Assembly (NCBI GenBank): GCA_028751875.1
Contig: CM054141.1
Location: forward strand, 71,158,000 to 71,221,999
DNA from: Rapana venosa
Taxonomy: Eukaryota > Mollusca > Gastropoda > Neogastropoda > Muricidae
Length of the DNA stretch: 64,000 nucleotides
Direction of reading: 5' to 3'
Shown here: one piece after another, positions 11,422 to 21,382 of the stretch
Layout: every line of letters starts with the position of its first letter
How positions within the stretch are numbered: position 1 is the stretch's first letter
Made by a program: the position numbers and the translations under genes
Notes under the pieces: model-generated
Databases searched by the model: none
Seen by the model: only the letters and a program-made list of their open reading frames with translations
Told to the model about the DNA's origin: nothing

Positions 11422-12632
11422 CGTGACAATTGACAATTGACAATTTGACAATTGACAAAATTTATTGCTATTTAGCAATCAAGCCATATAGCACTGCGGC
11501 GCTGTAACAAACGATATCCAACGCGACGCGATTACAATGACATGGAAACCATGGCAGTAGTGGTATGTACATCAAGATTCGATACATTATTGTCCATGTC
11601 TCAAGTGTCTCAATTTCAAAACAGTCTGTCCTTTTCCAGTCTGCAGCCATCGAAGTCAGCTCATGTAAAACCGGATCAGGTCCTGAAGATGATGTAATTC
11701 CCGTTCAGCACGTGCCACTGTCTCTGCATGTTGTGTGTTAGGACACTGCTTCCCTTTACGAAGTCTGGCAAGCCTGACACGTTCTTCTGGCAACATGTTT
11801 TTCTCCTCTTGCTTGATGTACCAGAACACACGCTTAGATTCCTCACCAGGATCTCCATTCCAAGAGTATTTCAGGGCGATGTCATCTGATTCACACATCA
11901 CAATGTTTTGATCGCCTGAATCATGTACCACCACCTTTCGAAACCGTGTGTTTCTCTTGCTGTCCAGTAATCCAGGCTGCACACGTTTGTCAGTTAGAGT
12001 AGACACATACTGTTTCACAATACCAGCATCACAGTCATCCACTGTGCTGCCAACTGTCAGCTCTTTCTGCACATCAGACGACTCAGAAGACACACCGATC
12101 TTGCTGTCTGTTGCTGGATCACACAGTAGATCAAGTGAATCTGGTGTGGCCGAGGCATTCACTGCACTGCTGACACACAGCTCTGTGTATACACTGGTTT
12201 GTTTTTCTTCTGTTTCCACATCGAGCAGGGAGTCAATGTTACACAAGACCGGCTCTTCCAAGACACTGTCATTGTCACATTGGCGACTTGCCTGTCTTTC
12301 TTGGTGTTGTCTGCTTCTTTGGAGGTTCCCACGGATTTGACATGGGGGTTTCTTGCAATAGTACTGAACTCGGAGTTACAGTTCAGCACGGGTCTGCCAT
12401 TTCTGTTGACACTGACTTGTCAGCTGGCTTCATTGGCAAGACGAACACAACGCTGCCGCTCTCCCCTGCGACTTTCCAACTCGATAGGACGTTGTCGATC
12501 AGCAGGGCGTTTAAAGTTGTTATTACAGTTGCTGGAAGGCCAGTAACTGACATTTTGAAGCTAAAATGCAAAAATTTGCAGCAGCTTACTAACAGCACAC
12601 CTGTTCAGTTCTCGTCCCATCACCTCGTTTTC
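11422..12632 (-). mobile_element. Nested 1.2-kb retroposon with 9-bp target-site duplication
   Basis: The sequence tagtccaga is present at 11413-11421 and again at 12633-12641. The two halves of the LINE-L reading rejoin exactly across it: other LINE-L copies (15110-15160, 32340-32390) have this point uninterrupted. On the minus strand the insert ends with caataaattttgtc and about four units of a caattgt-type 7-mer instead of poly(A), a tail style seen in several LINE clades. It carries a broken ORF (next entry) but no recognisable RT. It could be an internally deleted LINE retaining only its ORF1, a non-autonomous element or a retrocopied transcript. Confidence 0.85.
11656..12560 (-). pseudogene. 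Broken ORF of unknown function inside the nested retroposon
   Basis: The minus-strand reading starts at a methionine near 12560 (MSVTGLPATVITTLNALLID, then L-S-S-W-K-V-A-G-E). It stops at 12383 and continues in another frame with Y-Y-C-K-K-P-P-C-Q-I-R-G and an R-Q-H-Q-E-R stretch, and from 12261 as a 201-residue open segment beginning MEEPVLCNIDSLLDVETEEK. That segment has an acidic middle and a C-terminal basic/charged region (R-V-R-L-A-R-L-R-K-G) that may form a helix. At least two frame breaks are required. I do not recognise a named domain. The short W-K-V plus Y-x-K-x-P-P-x-Q pattern resembles, in my recollection, small proteins of invertebrate retroelements, but this is weak. Confidence 0.55.
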
Positions 12633-14186
12633 TAGTCCAGAGTGAGAGAATGAGAGACGCAACAAGTTTAGGTGTTGCATCAGTGGACAGGTACTTTCGA
12701 ATTGCACTGATACACAGTAATTGATAGTAGCACGACTGGCAGGTCTGGGTGATGAATTTTGCATAGACAGTGTGTTGTCGATAACAACTCCGGAATACTT
12801 CACAGCAGTGGACAGAGGAACCGATGTATGACCGAGTTCTGTTGAAGTTGTAATGGAAGAGAGTTTGTGTTTGGTCCCTACAAGCATGGCTTCGGTTTTA
12901 TCTGCGTTTAACTGTAACTTGTTTTGTATCATCCAGTTTTGGATATCTTGAAAGCAGTAGGCCATATTTGTCAAGAGAGAAGGCAGATTTTCAGGTGTAA
13001 CACTGCTTTGAATCTGAGAGTCATCTGCGTAAAAATGATACTTGATATGATGACGGTTTATTATATGTGATAGTGGAGCAGTATAGAGATTGAAAAGAAC
13101 AGGGCCCAGAACTGTTCCCTGCGGGACACCACATTCCAGTTTGGCAGGAATTGACTGTATCTTGTTTACTGGGACTGTCTGGAATCGGTCAGTGAGGTAT
13201 GAACTGAACCAGGAGAGGGATGTGCCAGTAACACCGAATGTTTTGAAGACGGGAGAGAAGAATTGAATGGTCAATAGTGTCGAAGGCTGCAGATAAGTCG
13301 AGTAGAGTAAGAAGGGAGATTTCCCCCAAGTCAGAAGCAAGTAGAAGTGTATTTAGGGTATGGACTAGGGTAGTTTCAGTGCTATGGTTGACGCGATAGG
13401 CAGACTGAAACTCAGGAAGAAGACTGTTGGAGAGGTACTTATTACACTGACTGCTTTTTCTTCAATCGTCGTGTCTAGCTAGGTAGCTACCTTTGCAACA
13501 AAACAAGTTACATTTACATTACCTGCAGCTACTCTAAATTTACTGCAGATGTATACAAACAAGTTGACCGTAATTTACAGACCTACGATTGGTACATATA
13601 ACAACATGAGATCAACAGCAAAAAGTAACACAAACTATTTTGGAAGATCTACAGAAACTGGTTTTCCATTTGTAATGATTTGGATTGCAAGTTCATGATC
13701 AAACGATGACAACAGAGTAGAAGTGCACCTGTCTCTGCAACCATTTCTGTTGCAAGTTCATAGACAAAGGAGGACAACAGAATAGAACTACACATGCTAT
13801 CCCCTTACTGAAGTCCTCTCGTGCTGTTCATGCCCCCCTTTGCAACTACTGCCAGCCAGGGGTCTAGCTAGCAGCAGTGTTCTGCACATGACTGTGTGAC
13901 CAGAAGAGACACGGCTGAACACCATCCTAGTGACCCAACAGCAGCGCAGGGCCACGTTTGGTAGGCATAGGGTGCTGCACTATGGCCGAACTTTTGGCTT
14001 CCCCTCACTTTTCAACTTTGAAACTACAGACTGGGGTTGAGTGTAATGATGGTGGAGAGAATGGATCGAGTGGCGCGAGAGCAGCAGTACTATACTAGCA
14101 TGCCATAGAAGACGAAACTGCAGAGTAGATGCCTAATGAAAGAAGGAGGCTTAACAGCATTTTGAAAGAAAAAAGTCAGCTGTAGT

Positions 14187-14297
14187 TCACTGTTCACTGG
14201 TCCCGTAACCCGCCAGGGTCGTAGGGGCGCTGCATGGTGGACGAACGGTGGACCAGCTGGCTCCACTTAGCACGGTCGTGGGCGAGTGCCTGGGTGA
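14187..14297 (-). mobile_element. 111-bp LINE 3'-end insertion with 7-bp direct repeats
   Basis: The left arm of the inverted duplication lacks this segment (compare 5420-5445). It is flanked by ctgtagt at 14180-14186 and 14298-14304. On the minus strand it encodes QALAHDRAKWSQLVHRSSTM and a few more residues, which look like the extreme C-terminus of a LINE polyprotein (R-x-x-W-x-x-L-V pattern). It is a very short 3'-anchored insertion that post-dates the duplication. Confidence 0.65.
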
Positions 14298-15102
14298 CTG
14301 TAGTATGATATTGCAAATGTAAGATGAGGGAGTGAGGATATCGAACATAGCTGTTTGTAAATGTGTCCCTGTCCTTTGTAATGCAGGCAGTCACAGGGGG
14401 ATATATAGTGCAGTGTAAACGAAGACTTATAATCTGCTCTGCAATGCACCATAAGCTAATCAGCAGTACCAAAGTTGTTTTTTTCTTATTCCAGTCTGAC
14501 AGAACAAATGTTGATCTGTAATGTCTACATAATTGTGCAAACATGTGCAAACATGTGCAAACATGTTTGTGCAATGTTGCACAAATGCACACATATACAC
14601 ACATACATGAATAGACATGTATTCACGAGCGCATGCGCATGAAACGTGGAGAAATCAAAGCCAATGACTAAGTCCTGAATGATCAGTGAAAAACGAAGGC
14701 AAGCCAGGGACAGGAATGGAGAGGACTACTATCCTGAAGACACCAAAGTCCAGCCTTCAGAACTCTTGTGTAGCGAATCTCATGCTGCAGAGTAGTTAGC
14801 TCCCTTCCCTTTGTGTACAATGGCCCTGGATCAGATTATCTCAACAGCTGGAGGAACAATTGTAACTGCACGCTGTGGATACAAACCCACTTGAGATGGC
14901 GAACATTGGTACCTAGTTACTGGTAAACGCACTCTCTAGTCAGACATATATGGCTCTTTCAAAGTTGATAGGACATGTCTGAGCTAACAAGCTTGAACCT
15001 CTCTCCGAGTAGCAAGACTGAAACTTGATGGCGTGTCTCCAGCCTGAGTGGAATCATCATCAGATGCAGTGACCGGCATGTAGAGTGCTCTGCATCTGAT
15101 GA

Positions 15103-15645
15103 CGTTGCATCTCTCATTCTCTTACGTCTGGACTATTGCAATTCTCTTTTAGCTGGTCTTGCAGCAGCATCAATCCCCTCCCTTCAACGTATACAAAACT
15201 CTACAGCTCGCCTAGTTCTCAGAAAGAAAAACTCTGAACACATTACTCCTCTCTTGCGATCTCTCCACTGGTTGCCTGTGCCACAGAGAGTAAATTATAA
15301 GATCAGTACCCTCTGTTACAAATGTCTCCACCAAACAGCAGCCTCCTACCTCTGTGAATGTCTTCACCTGTACACTCCTTCTCGTTTCCTCCGCTCTTCT
15401 GCAGATACCTTGTGCTTAGGAATACCTAGATTAAACCAATCCACTGTTGGTCGTCGCTCTTTCTCTATTTCTGGTCCATCCATCTCGAACGACCTTCCTT
15501 TCTCTCCTCGACAAAGGCCTACATATGACACATTTAAATCCAGCCTCAAGACATATTTGTTGCAAACCTAACTTTTTCCCTCTTTCATCTCAAAACTGCC
15601 CCTGCCTTCAACAGCCCAAATCCCATTACCCTTCCAAAGCCTACA

Positions 15646-15710
<65 letters not shown>

Positions 15711-15878
15711 GTAGGTGCGTACATTTGAATTTTGTTTAAGCTTTTGATAGTTATTGTTTGCATGACTCTGTAAGAATATGTTGAATGCAAGCGCTCTGAT
15801 TTGTCTTTGCAAGATATAGCGCTATACAAATGCTATTTATTATTTATCATTATATTATTATTATTATTATTATTAAGC
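15103..15878 (+). mobile_element. LINE-L 3' fragment
   Basis: This 5'-truncated copy encodes [25 protein letters not shown], the Y-T-P-S-R and [10 protein letters not shown] motifs, and a C-terminus ending T-Y-L-L-Q-T. Its 3' UTR contains a long (TG)n run (15650-15709) and ends at gatatagcgctatacaaat followed by an ATT microsatellite. The left-arm sequence at 3330-3486 is missing here, so the insertion came with a target deletion, or the arms differed beforehand. Confidence 0.88.
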
Positions 15879-16059
15879 TGCAGAATAGAAATGGATAAGC
15901 TGCATGACGGGGTCCCTGAAGAAACAGGTGCAGCAGACCTTCCTCTACTGCAGAACCCAACACGCTGAACCTTCACAATCACACCATTCTATTTGAATTG
16001 AAGAGCAACAATTCATTTGTTGGCTTATTGTGGAAGGAATTTCCCCTTTTCTATTACTC

Positions 16060-16075
16060 CCGTTGTGTCTGTCTT

Positions 16076-16109
<34 letters not shown>

Positions 16110-16165
16110 ACTTTGTCTCTGTCTCTGTCTCTGTCTGTCTGTCTGTCTCTCTCTCTCTCATGCTT
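16060..16165. repeat. CTGT/CT microsatellite
   Basis: Mixed (CTGT)n and (CT)n. It is the right-arm counterpart of the GA tract at 3056-3092. Confidence 0.9.
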
Positions 16166-16699
16166 ATTTTCGGCCGACCCGACCCATTCTCCTGACCTTT
16201 TTCATGGATATCTGATATATTTTGTCTAATGATTTTTCTGATGAGCTGCCCTGAAGTCGGAACATGTCGTCTGAGGCCAGCGGAAAGACATCCTGCACAG
16301 TCAGAAACACAGGAGAAGACCACGCACTACCCAATACCCAATAATTTATTACTATGGCCAGGGGACGAAGAAGAACAACAACAACAGAACAAGAACAAAA
16401 AGAACAAGAACAACACCAAAAACAACAACAATAAGAACTACATCAAGAAGAAGAAGAACAAGATTTGTTGGGGGGGGGAGGGGGGGGTTGATGCTGCTGA
16501 ATTTATGCATGGTGATTTTAAACATTTTTTTTCTTCAGCGTTAAAATAGGAAATATAATTCTGGCAGGTGTCTGTGTCTCTGGGGGCCCGGTTGACAACA
16601 GGCTATATAATATCATTATGACAGGCAGCGTCGAGTGCAGGCCTGTGAAGGACATGTCCAGAGCTTCGTGCCCAGCGACCTCTCTCCTCGGCCACAAGC

Positions 16700-16835
16700 C
16701 CTTGACATTCCAAAGAGACCTTGCCTTCTCTTATCCGCTGTGCAGACCGATCTGGGCTCAAACTCGGGCCATCAGATCATGAGCTCAAGGCTCTAGCCAC
16801 CAGGCTGTCTGTGAGACGTACACCTCTCTTAAACA
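16700..16835 (-). mobile_element. SINE family N, head fragment in reverse orientation
   Basis: On the minus strand this reads tggctagagccttgagctc (A-box-like) and then gatctgatggcccgagtttg followed by agcccagatc, containing a B-box-like G-T-T-T-G-A-G-C-C-C. The same head lies in plus orientation about 50 bp downstream, so two SINE heads face each other. The body and tail are not recognisable on this side. Confidence 0.6.
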
Positions 16836-16841
16836 GGGGGA

Positions 16842-17232
16842 CGGGACAGCCCGGGTGTTAGAGCGTATACGTAGCGCTCGTGATCTGATGGCCCTGAGTT
16901 CGAGCCCAGATCGAGCCATCATCGAGACACCCATTCAAGGGGATTTTCCCTCTGGAGTTAACATCAGTGTCAATTCCACTCCCCCGAGAGTGCTTGGGTG
17001 AGACTCTAAACCCGTGTATGAACGCATTTAGAACATCTTGCGCACACGTTAAAATCTGTTCCGCCTTTCGGAAGAGTAGGCTATTGCGGGAACGAATGCC
17101 AAAATTTACAAAACCGCATGCACACGGGGACTGGATGCAAAAGAAAAAGCTTCTGGATGCTTATTTCATGATCCTCGATATAAAAGAATAAATACATAAA
17201 GTAAATAAATAAATAAATAAATAAATAAATAG
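16842..17232 (+). mobile_element. tRNA-derived SINE, family N, most complete copy
   Basis: The head has gttagagcgtatacgtagcg (A-box-like) and gagttcgagcccag (B-box-like GTTCGAGCC). The middle is like other copies (acatcttgcgcacacgttaa near 17031). The tail is ggggactggatg plus an A-rich run, a gatgctta motif and gatataaaagaataaat, ending in (AAAT)n to 17232. The same tail recurs at 24380-24640 and 27870-28010 and many times at 38-53 kb. An intact copy would be a Pol III transcript mobilised in trans by a LINE. Confidence 0.82.
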
Positions 17233-17459
17233 AACAAGAAATGAAGAGGATGGACACAGCGTCACGCTGTCAGGAGCTGTGGATCATGTGGGCAGGGAAG
17301 GCAACGATATCACTGACTCCCTGATCTGACGAGGATGCCACAGAGGAGCATTGCCCCATTCCCCTACCACAGACGTCCAGTGGAAAAGGGGCCAGCCACT
17401 ACAGGCATGGAACTCCTCTGGCAAGAGGAACGGAGCACCCTGAACTGACAACAAGCTTG

Positions 17460-17632
17460 GAGTGGAGTGGAGTGGAGTGGATTGTGTTGTATTATATTGC
17501 ATTGTGTTGTATTGTATTGTCATGTATTGTATTGTGTTGTATTGTATTGTAATGTATTGTACTTTGCTGTGCTGTATTGTAATGTATTGTATTGTGTGTT
17601 GTATTGTGTGTTGTATTGTATTGTATTGTACA
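17460..17632. repeat. Pentanucleotide tract (GAGTG then TATTG)
   Basis: Four GAGTG units lead into about 33 imperfect TATTG units. It ends directly at the 3' side of the reverse-oriented SINE at 17633, which may have supplied or used the tract as its tail. Confidence 0.93.
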
Positions 17633-18050
17633 CTACTTTAAGTCACGACCGACTTCTCTGCATGAAATTCGGTCTGCTGTCCATGGGGAGAGCGCATCGC
17701 CACCAGAGCAGGTTTTGTAATTGCCCTTCATTGAATGATTAAAGTGTTTTTGACTTGACTTGACTTGACTCCCTATTTGTTTCCTGTCTGTACGTGTGTT
17801 TGTTTCCATCTCAGGGTGGCTTTTCTCTATAGACTGTTGCCAGGGACAACTCTCTTGTTGCCTGGGTTCTTTCACTGGGCTAAATGCGTTTTACATGAGG
17901 GACCCCGGTTTATCGTCTCATCGGACAGACAAACCCAAACACCACTCGAGGTCTTGTCGATGGGGGAAAACGTCTCGGGTACAAACGGGGATCCGACCCA
18001 CACACACTTTGAACCCGGACTTTTGGCTTTCTAGGCAGGTGCGTCACAGC
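17633..18050 (-). mobile_element. tRNA-derived SINE, family M, copy 2
   Basis: It matches 1065-1470 and 38185-38572 in order and orientation. On the minus strand there is a tRNA-like head near 18050-17990 (gcacctgcctagaaagcc and ccgggttcaaagtg), then the central domain gatgagacgataaaccgggg (about 17925-17906) and the tail near 17660. A segment around 17705-17770, including three ttgact-type units, is absent from the other copies and looks like a small secondary insertion. Confidence 0.8.
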
Positions 18051-18059
18051 CAGACCCCC

Positions 18060-19165
18060 CACTTGCCCTAACCCCAGAAAGGTCCTCTGGTGCTTTAAAG
18101 GCTGCAACAGGAAGAAGGAGACAGTGCTCACCAGGATACTCACGAGTCGTGCCTGTTGTACCGCAGTGATTTACACCACCACCACCCCCCTCCTTTCCTC
18201 ACCAATCGAACCTCTTCTTATAGGGAGCTAATGTGATCCTGTATTATGTGGACCCACCTCGCTGCCTCAACAATTGGAACGAAATTGGACAAAACACAGG
18301 AATAGGTTGGGGGGGTATTTTAAACTGAGAGCTGCTAGAATAAACTGGATGCTTGACTTATCTGTCTGTAATACACTGTATAAAAGCACTTCTTCCTATC
18401 TCCAGGATATTCACAAGGAAAATAGGACAACAAATGAAGAAGATGAAAATGGAAGATAAGCCTACAAGACTACAGGAAGTTCTTAATAATTAATGACTAT
18501 CATTCGCTTTCTGTGTATAATCCATGTACCAATCATGATATACAGTACAATGTACGATTTCTGTCTTACTCGTATTTTCTCTTGTTTGTCCGTCGTGTTC
18601 GATGATAAACCCCACAACAGCAGAGGAGACGACTGTTATTTCGGAAACTTGGCAGAAATTTGAGTGGATATGCCTTGCTCACAGTACATCCCCACTCTCT
18701 CCGCCAAGAGGGAATACGGACAGTCAGCGTTGGAGATGTTCTCCAAAGGCCATCTAGACCCTAGGACTGCAGCAAAATGTACAAGTCAAGCCTCCTAGTT
18801 AGATTGTCATAATCGATCACTAAAGACTAAGCTGTAAAGTGGAATTCCATGAGTGGGAAAGCCACTGATTATACAGCCTCGTGGTTACCCCCAGCGTTAA
18901 CGGTTTACTCAAGAAGTGAGATAAGGCCCAGGCACTACTCGTATACACTGCACGTTTTCTTCTTATATAAAAAAAAAGACAAACAGATGCAGACAGGCGC
19001 GCATTAGCGCATTCGCGTGCTATTTTGTCAAGAGTAACTTTGTTTGATTGATTTTGAGGCTACAAACAAAATAATTCTTGTTCACAATCAAATTGATTGC
19101 GGGAAAGGAATGTAAGAAGACATCGCCAGCTTGTGTTTTGTGCCATTATTGTACGTTTACATTGC
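18060..19165. other. Intergenic DNA, nothing recognised
   Basis: Both strands were read. There are only short frames without domain similarity, a few short G-rich spots near 18308, and ordinary AT-rich sequence. No tRNA, SINE or LINE motif is identified. Confidence 0.6.
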
Positions 19166-19170
19166 GCGTG

Positions 19171-19177
19171 CGCGCTC

Positions 19178-19212
<35 letters not shown>
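19171..19212. repeat. GC/TG microsatellite
   Basis: A short GCGCGTGCGC stretch continues as (TG)n. Confidence 0.9.
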
Positions 19213-19213
<1 letters not shown>

Positions 19214-19284
19214 ATTTTTAATTTCATTCTTTTTTATCTTTGAAATAAACGATTTTTATGATACAGGTTTTATTCTAATTTTTG

Positions 19285-19461
19285 GCCATCGCTCTTTCTC
19301 TATTTCTGGTCCATCAATCTGGAATGACCTCCCCCTCTTTCTCCATTAGAAGCCTTCTTATAACAATTTGAAATCCAGTCTCAAGACATATTTATTTCAA
19401 ACCTAAGATTTTCCAGGCGCTTTGATTTGTCTCTACAAGATATAGCGCTATATAAATTCCA

Positions 19462-19502
<41 letters not shown>

Positions 19503-19515
19503 GTTATTGTTGTTG

Positions 19516-19556
<41 letters not shown>
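19285..19556 (+). mobile_element. LINE-L 3' fragment, short
   Basis: The frame reads [20 protein letters not shown]. The family 3' end tatagcgctatataaattcc is followed by a long ATT run with a TTG/TGT interruption (19466-19556). It is severely 5'-truncated. Confidence 0.85.
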
Positions 19557-19557
<1 letters not shown>

Positions 19558-19579
19558 CGAAGATAATGGAATAAGTACT

Positions 19580-19640
19580 TGTGTGTGTGTGTGTATGTGT
19601 GTGTGTGCGTGCGCGCGTGCGTGCGTGCGTGTGTGTGTGA
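19580..19640. repeat. TG/CG microsatellite
   Basis: (TG)n with GCGC interruptions. Confidence 0.88.
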
Positions 19641-19929
19641 GGCGGGGATGAGGGGACACTGAATTTAGCTGAGATTCACAGAGGGCGAGAGACAGATACA
19701 GACAGACAGGCATACAGACAGGCGCAGGCAAACAGACAGACCGATAGAAAGGCAAACGGAGAAACAAAGTTGGATAGACTGGAGAACAAGTACAATTTAA
19801 AAAGGCAAGCGTACAAATTAACAACCCTTAATAATTATTTTTTTGTTTAAAAAGACCTTCCCGTTTATCTAATTAGAATAAAACCTGTATCATAAAAATC
19901 GTTTATTTCAAAGAGATAACAAGTACTTC

Positions 19930-19933
<4 letters not shown>

Positions 19934-19973
<40 letters not shown>

Positions 19974-20066
19974 GCTATTATTATTTTAAATAGAGATCTA
20001 CATACGGATTTTTATTTTTCTAGTTCCTTTTAAATCTATGAGATTGCGCGCGTGCGCGCGCGCGCG

Positions 20067-20104
<38 letters not shown>

Positions 20105-20189
20105 AGCGTCTGTGTATCTGGGTCGTGTGTGTGTGTGTGTGTGTGTGTGTTTCTGTGCCTGTGTGTGTTTCTGTGCCTGTGTGTGTTTA

Positions 20190-20223
<34 letters not shown>

Positions 20224-20250
20224 TGTGTGTGTGTGTGTATCTTCACGCGC
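19934..20250. repeat. Cluster of TG microsatellites
   Basis: Three TG blocks (19934-19971, 20068-20148, 20166-20240) with a CG-rich run at 20046-20068. Frames through it encode Cys-Val repeats and are not genes. Confidence 0.93.
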
Positions 20251-20259
20251 GCGCAAACA

Positions 20260-20885
20260 CTCTCCTTCCTGTTGGGCATGCAAAAGTACATACAATAGCA
20301 CACAAACACAGGCAGGTGTCAAGTGTAGCCAGATGTAGGCCTAACGTGTACCAACGTGTTCTAACACATTACATAACACAGGTTTGGGTGTACGTCACGT
20401 TGTGATTTATTACGTCACACGGTCACCTGGTGACATTTGCAAACAACATATATTATGGCTGTTGTCAGAACTAGGACAAAAGGCACGTGAAAAGACATCA
20501 GGGTAATGATCGTTTTATAGTATAATGATGGACAACAGAGCATTCGGAAAACAGTGCATCAAAACGATGTATCAAAAATGACTGTTTTCATTTTTGTTTC
20601 TTTCAGTTTTGAAACAAAATTCCAAACTGAGATATTTTTATTGACAATACTTCAAATTTCTATAGGTATGCTTTCAAATAATAGTTACTTTGCACATTGC
20701 TTTTTCATAGGTCAGGTTGAAGTTGTTAAAGCAGAACAAAAATAGCTTGTGGTTTCTGTCTTTTCTAGATTTCTGCTCTGTTATGTGGTCTTCTTTCTGT
20801 ATGTCTGTTGACCATTTCTTTCTTAAAGTACAAAACCGTGCTCTCTAGCCACTGTTTTGATGCTTCGAGTTCTAAACCTTTTTTA
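20260..20885. other. Intergenic DNA, nothing recognised
   Basis: AT-rich unique-looking sequence. Short frames lack recognisable motifs. Confidence 0.55.
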
Positions 20886-20887
20886 TC

Positions 20888-21382
20888 ACAGCACCCTCCT
20901 ACCTCTGTGAATGTCTTCACTTGTACACTCCTTCTCGTTCCCTCCGCTCTGCTGCAGATACCTTGTGCTTACGAATACCTAGATTCAACCAGTCCATCGT
21001 TGGTCGTCGCTCTTTCTCTATTTCTGGTCCATCCATCTGGAACAACCTTCCTCTCTCTCTTCCACTGAGGCCTACATATGACACATTTAAATCCAGCCTC
21101 AAGACATATTTGTTGCAAACCTAACTTTTCCCCTCTTTTCATTTCAAAACTGCCCCTGCCTTCAACAGCCAAAAATCCCATTACCCTGCCAAAGCCTACA
21201 ACCTGTGTGTGTGTGTGTGTGTGTGTGTAGGTGCATACATTTGACTTTTGTTTAAGCTTTTGATAGTTATTGGCTGCATGACTCTGTAAGAATATGTTGA
21301 ATGCAAGCCTCTGATTTGTCTTTGCAAGATATAGCGCTATACAAATTCCATTTATTTTTTGTATTATTATTATTATTATCAC
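20888..21382 (+). mobile_element. LINE-L 3' fragment
   Basis: The frame at 20921-21124 encodes [16 protein letters not shown] and [20 protein letters not shown], and ends T-Y-L-L-Q-T. A TG tract lies at 21204-21227. The terminal sequence gatatagcgctatacaaatt and an ATT microsatellite (21363-21380) match the other LINE-L copies. It is 5'-truncated. Confidence 0.9.

Larger units (their letters stand above)
10736..13446 (-). mobile_element. LINE-L retrotransposon, 5'-truncated and split by a nested insertion
   Basis: On the minus strand the element opens near 13446 with an F-Q-S-A-Y-R-V-N-H-S-T-E block and L-S-A-A-F-D-T-I-D-H. GVPQGTVLGPVLFNLY (about 13131-13084) and the catalytic F-Y-A-D-D-S-Q-I block (about 13035-13012) follow. 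After an interruption (11422-12632) the C-terminal region resumes at 11429-11019 with [23 protein letters not shown], the [12 protein letters not shown] motif and a [10 protein letters not shown] motif. The 3' UTR contains a CA tract (10862-10899), and the element ends at gcgctatacaaattcc-like sequence and an AAT-type microsatellite (about 10658-10735). No RNase H or intact endonuclease is seen. The motifs fit a CR1/L2/Jockey-type non-LTR element; the clade is not resolved. Confidence 0.88.
10250..16375 (-). repeat. Right arm of the large imperfect inverted duplication
   Basis: The reverse complement of this region is collinear with 2835-6805. The arm has been expanded by three later insertions: a LINE-L copy (about 10736-13446) carrying a nested retroposon, a 111-bp LINE 3' piece (14187-14297) and a second LINE-L fragment (15103-15878). 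Removing them leaves about 2.6 kb that matches the left arm. No gene is supported in the arm itself. Confidence 0.8.
19238..19913. repeat. 43-bp perfect inverted repeat enclosing a LINE-L fragment
   Basis: Positions 19238-19280 and 19871-19913 are exact reverse complements over 43 bp (starting ctttgaaataaacg and ending cgtttatttcaaag). The 590-bp loop holds a LINE-L 3' fragment, an ATT microsatellite and TG/CA runs. Outside both arms lie TG microsatellites. It could be a foldback element, a small inverted duplication around an insertion, or an assembly artefact. Confidence 0.85.

Noticed and set aside
11948..12635. Plus-strand frames of 115-130 codons with hydrophobic stretches
   Set aside because: They are antisense shadows of the nested retroposon ORF, which is read on the minus strand with its tail and target duplication.
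18274..18459. 61-codon frame starting MERNWTKHRNRL
   Set aside because: Short, no recognisable domain, no splice or promoter support, and no second copy in the window.
20020..20405. Cys-Val and Thr-His repeat proteins
   Set aside because: Translation of TG/CA microsatellites.
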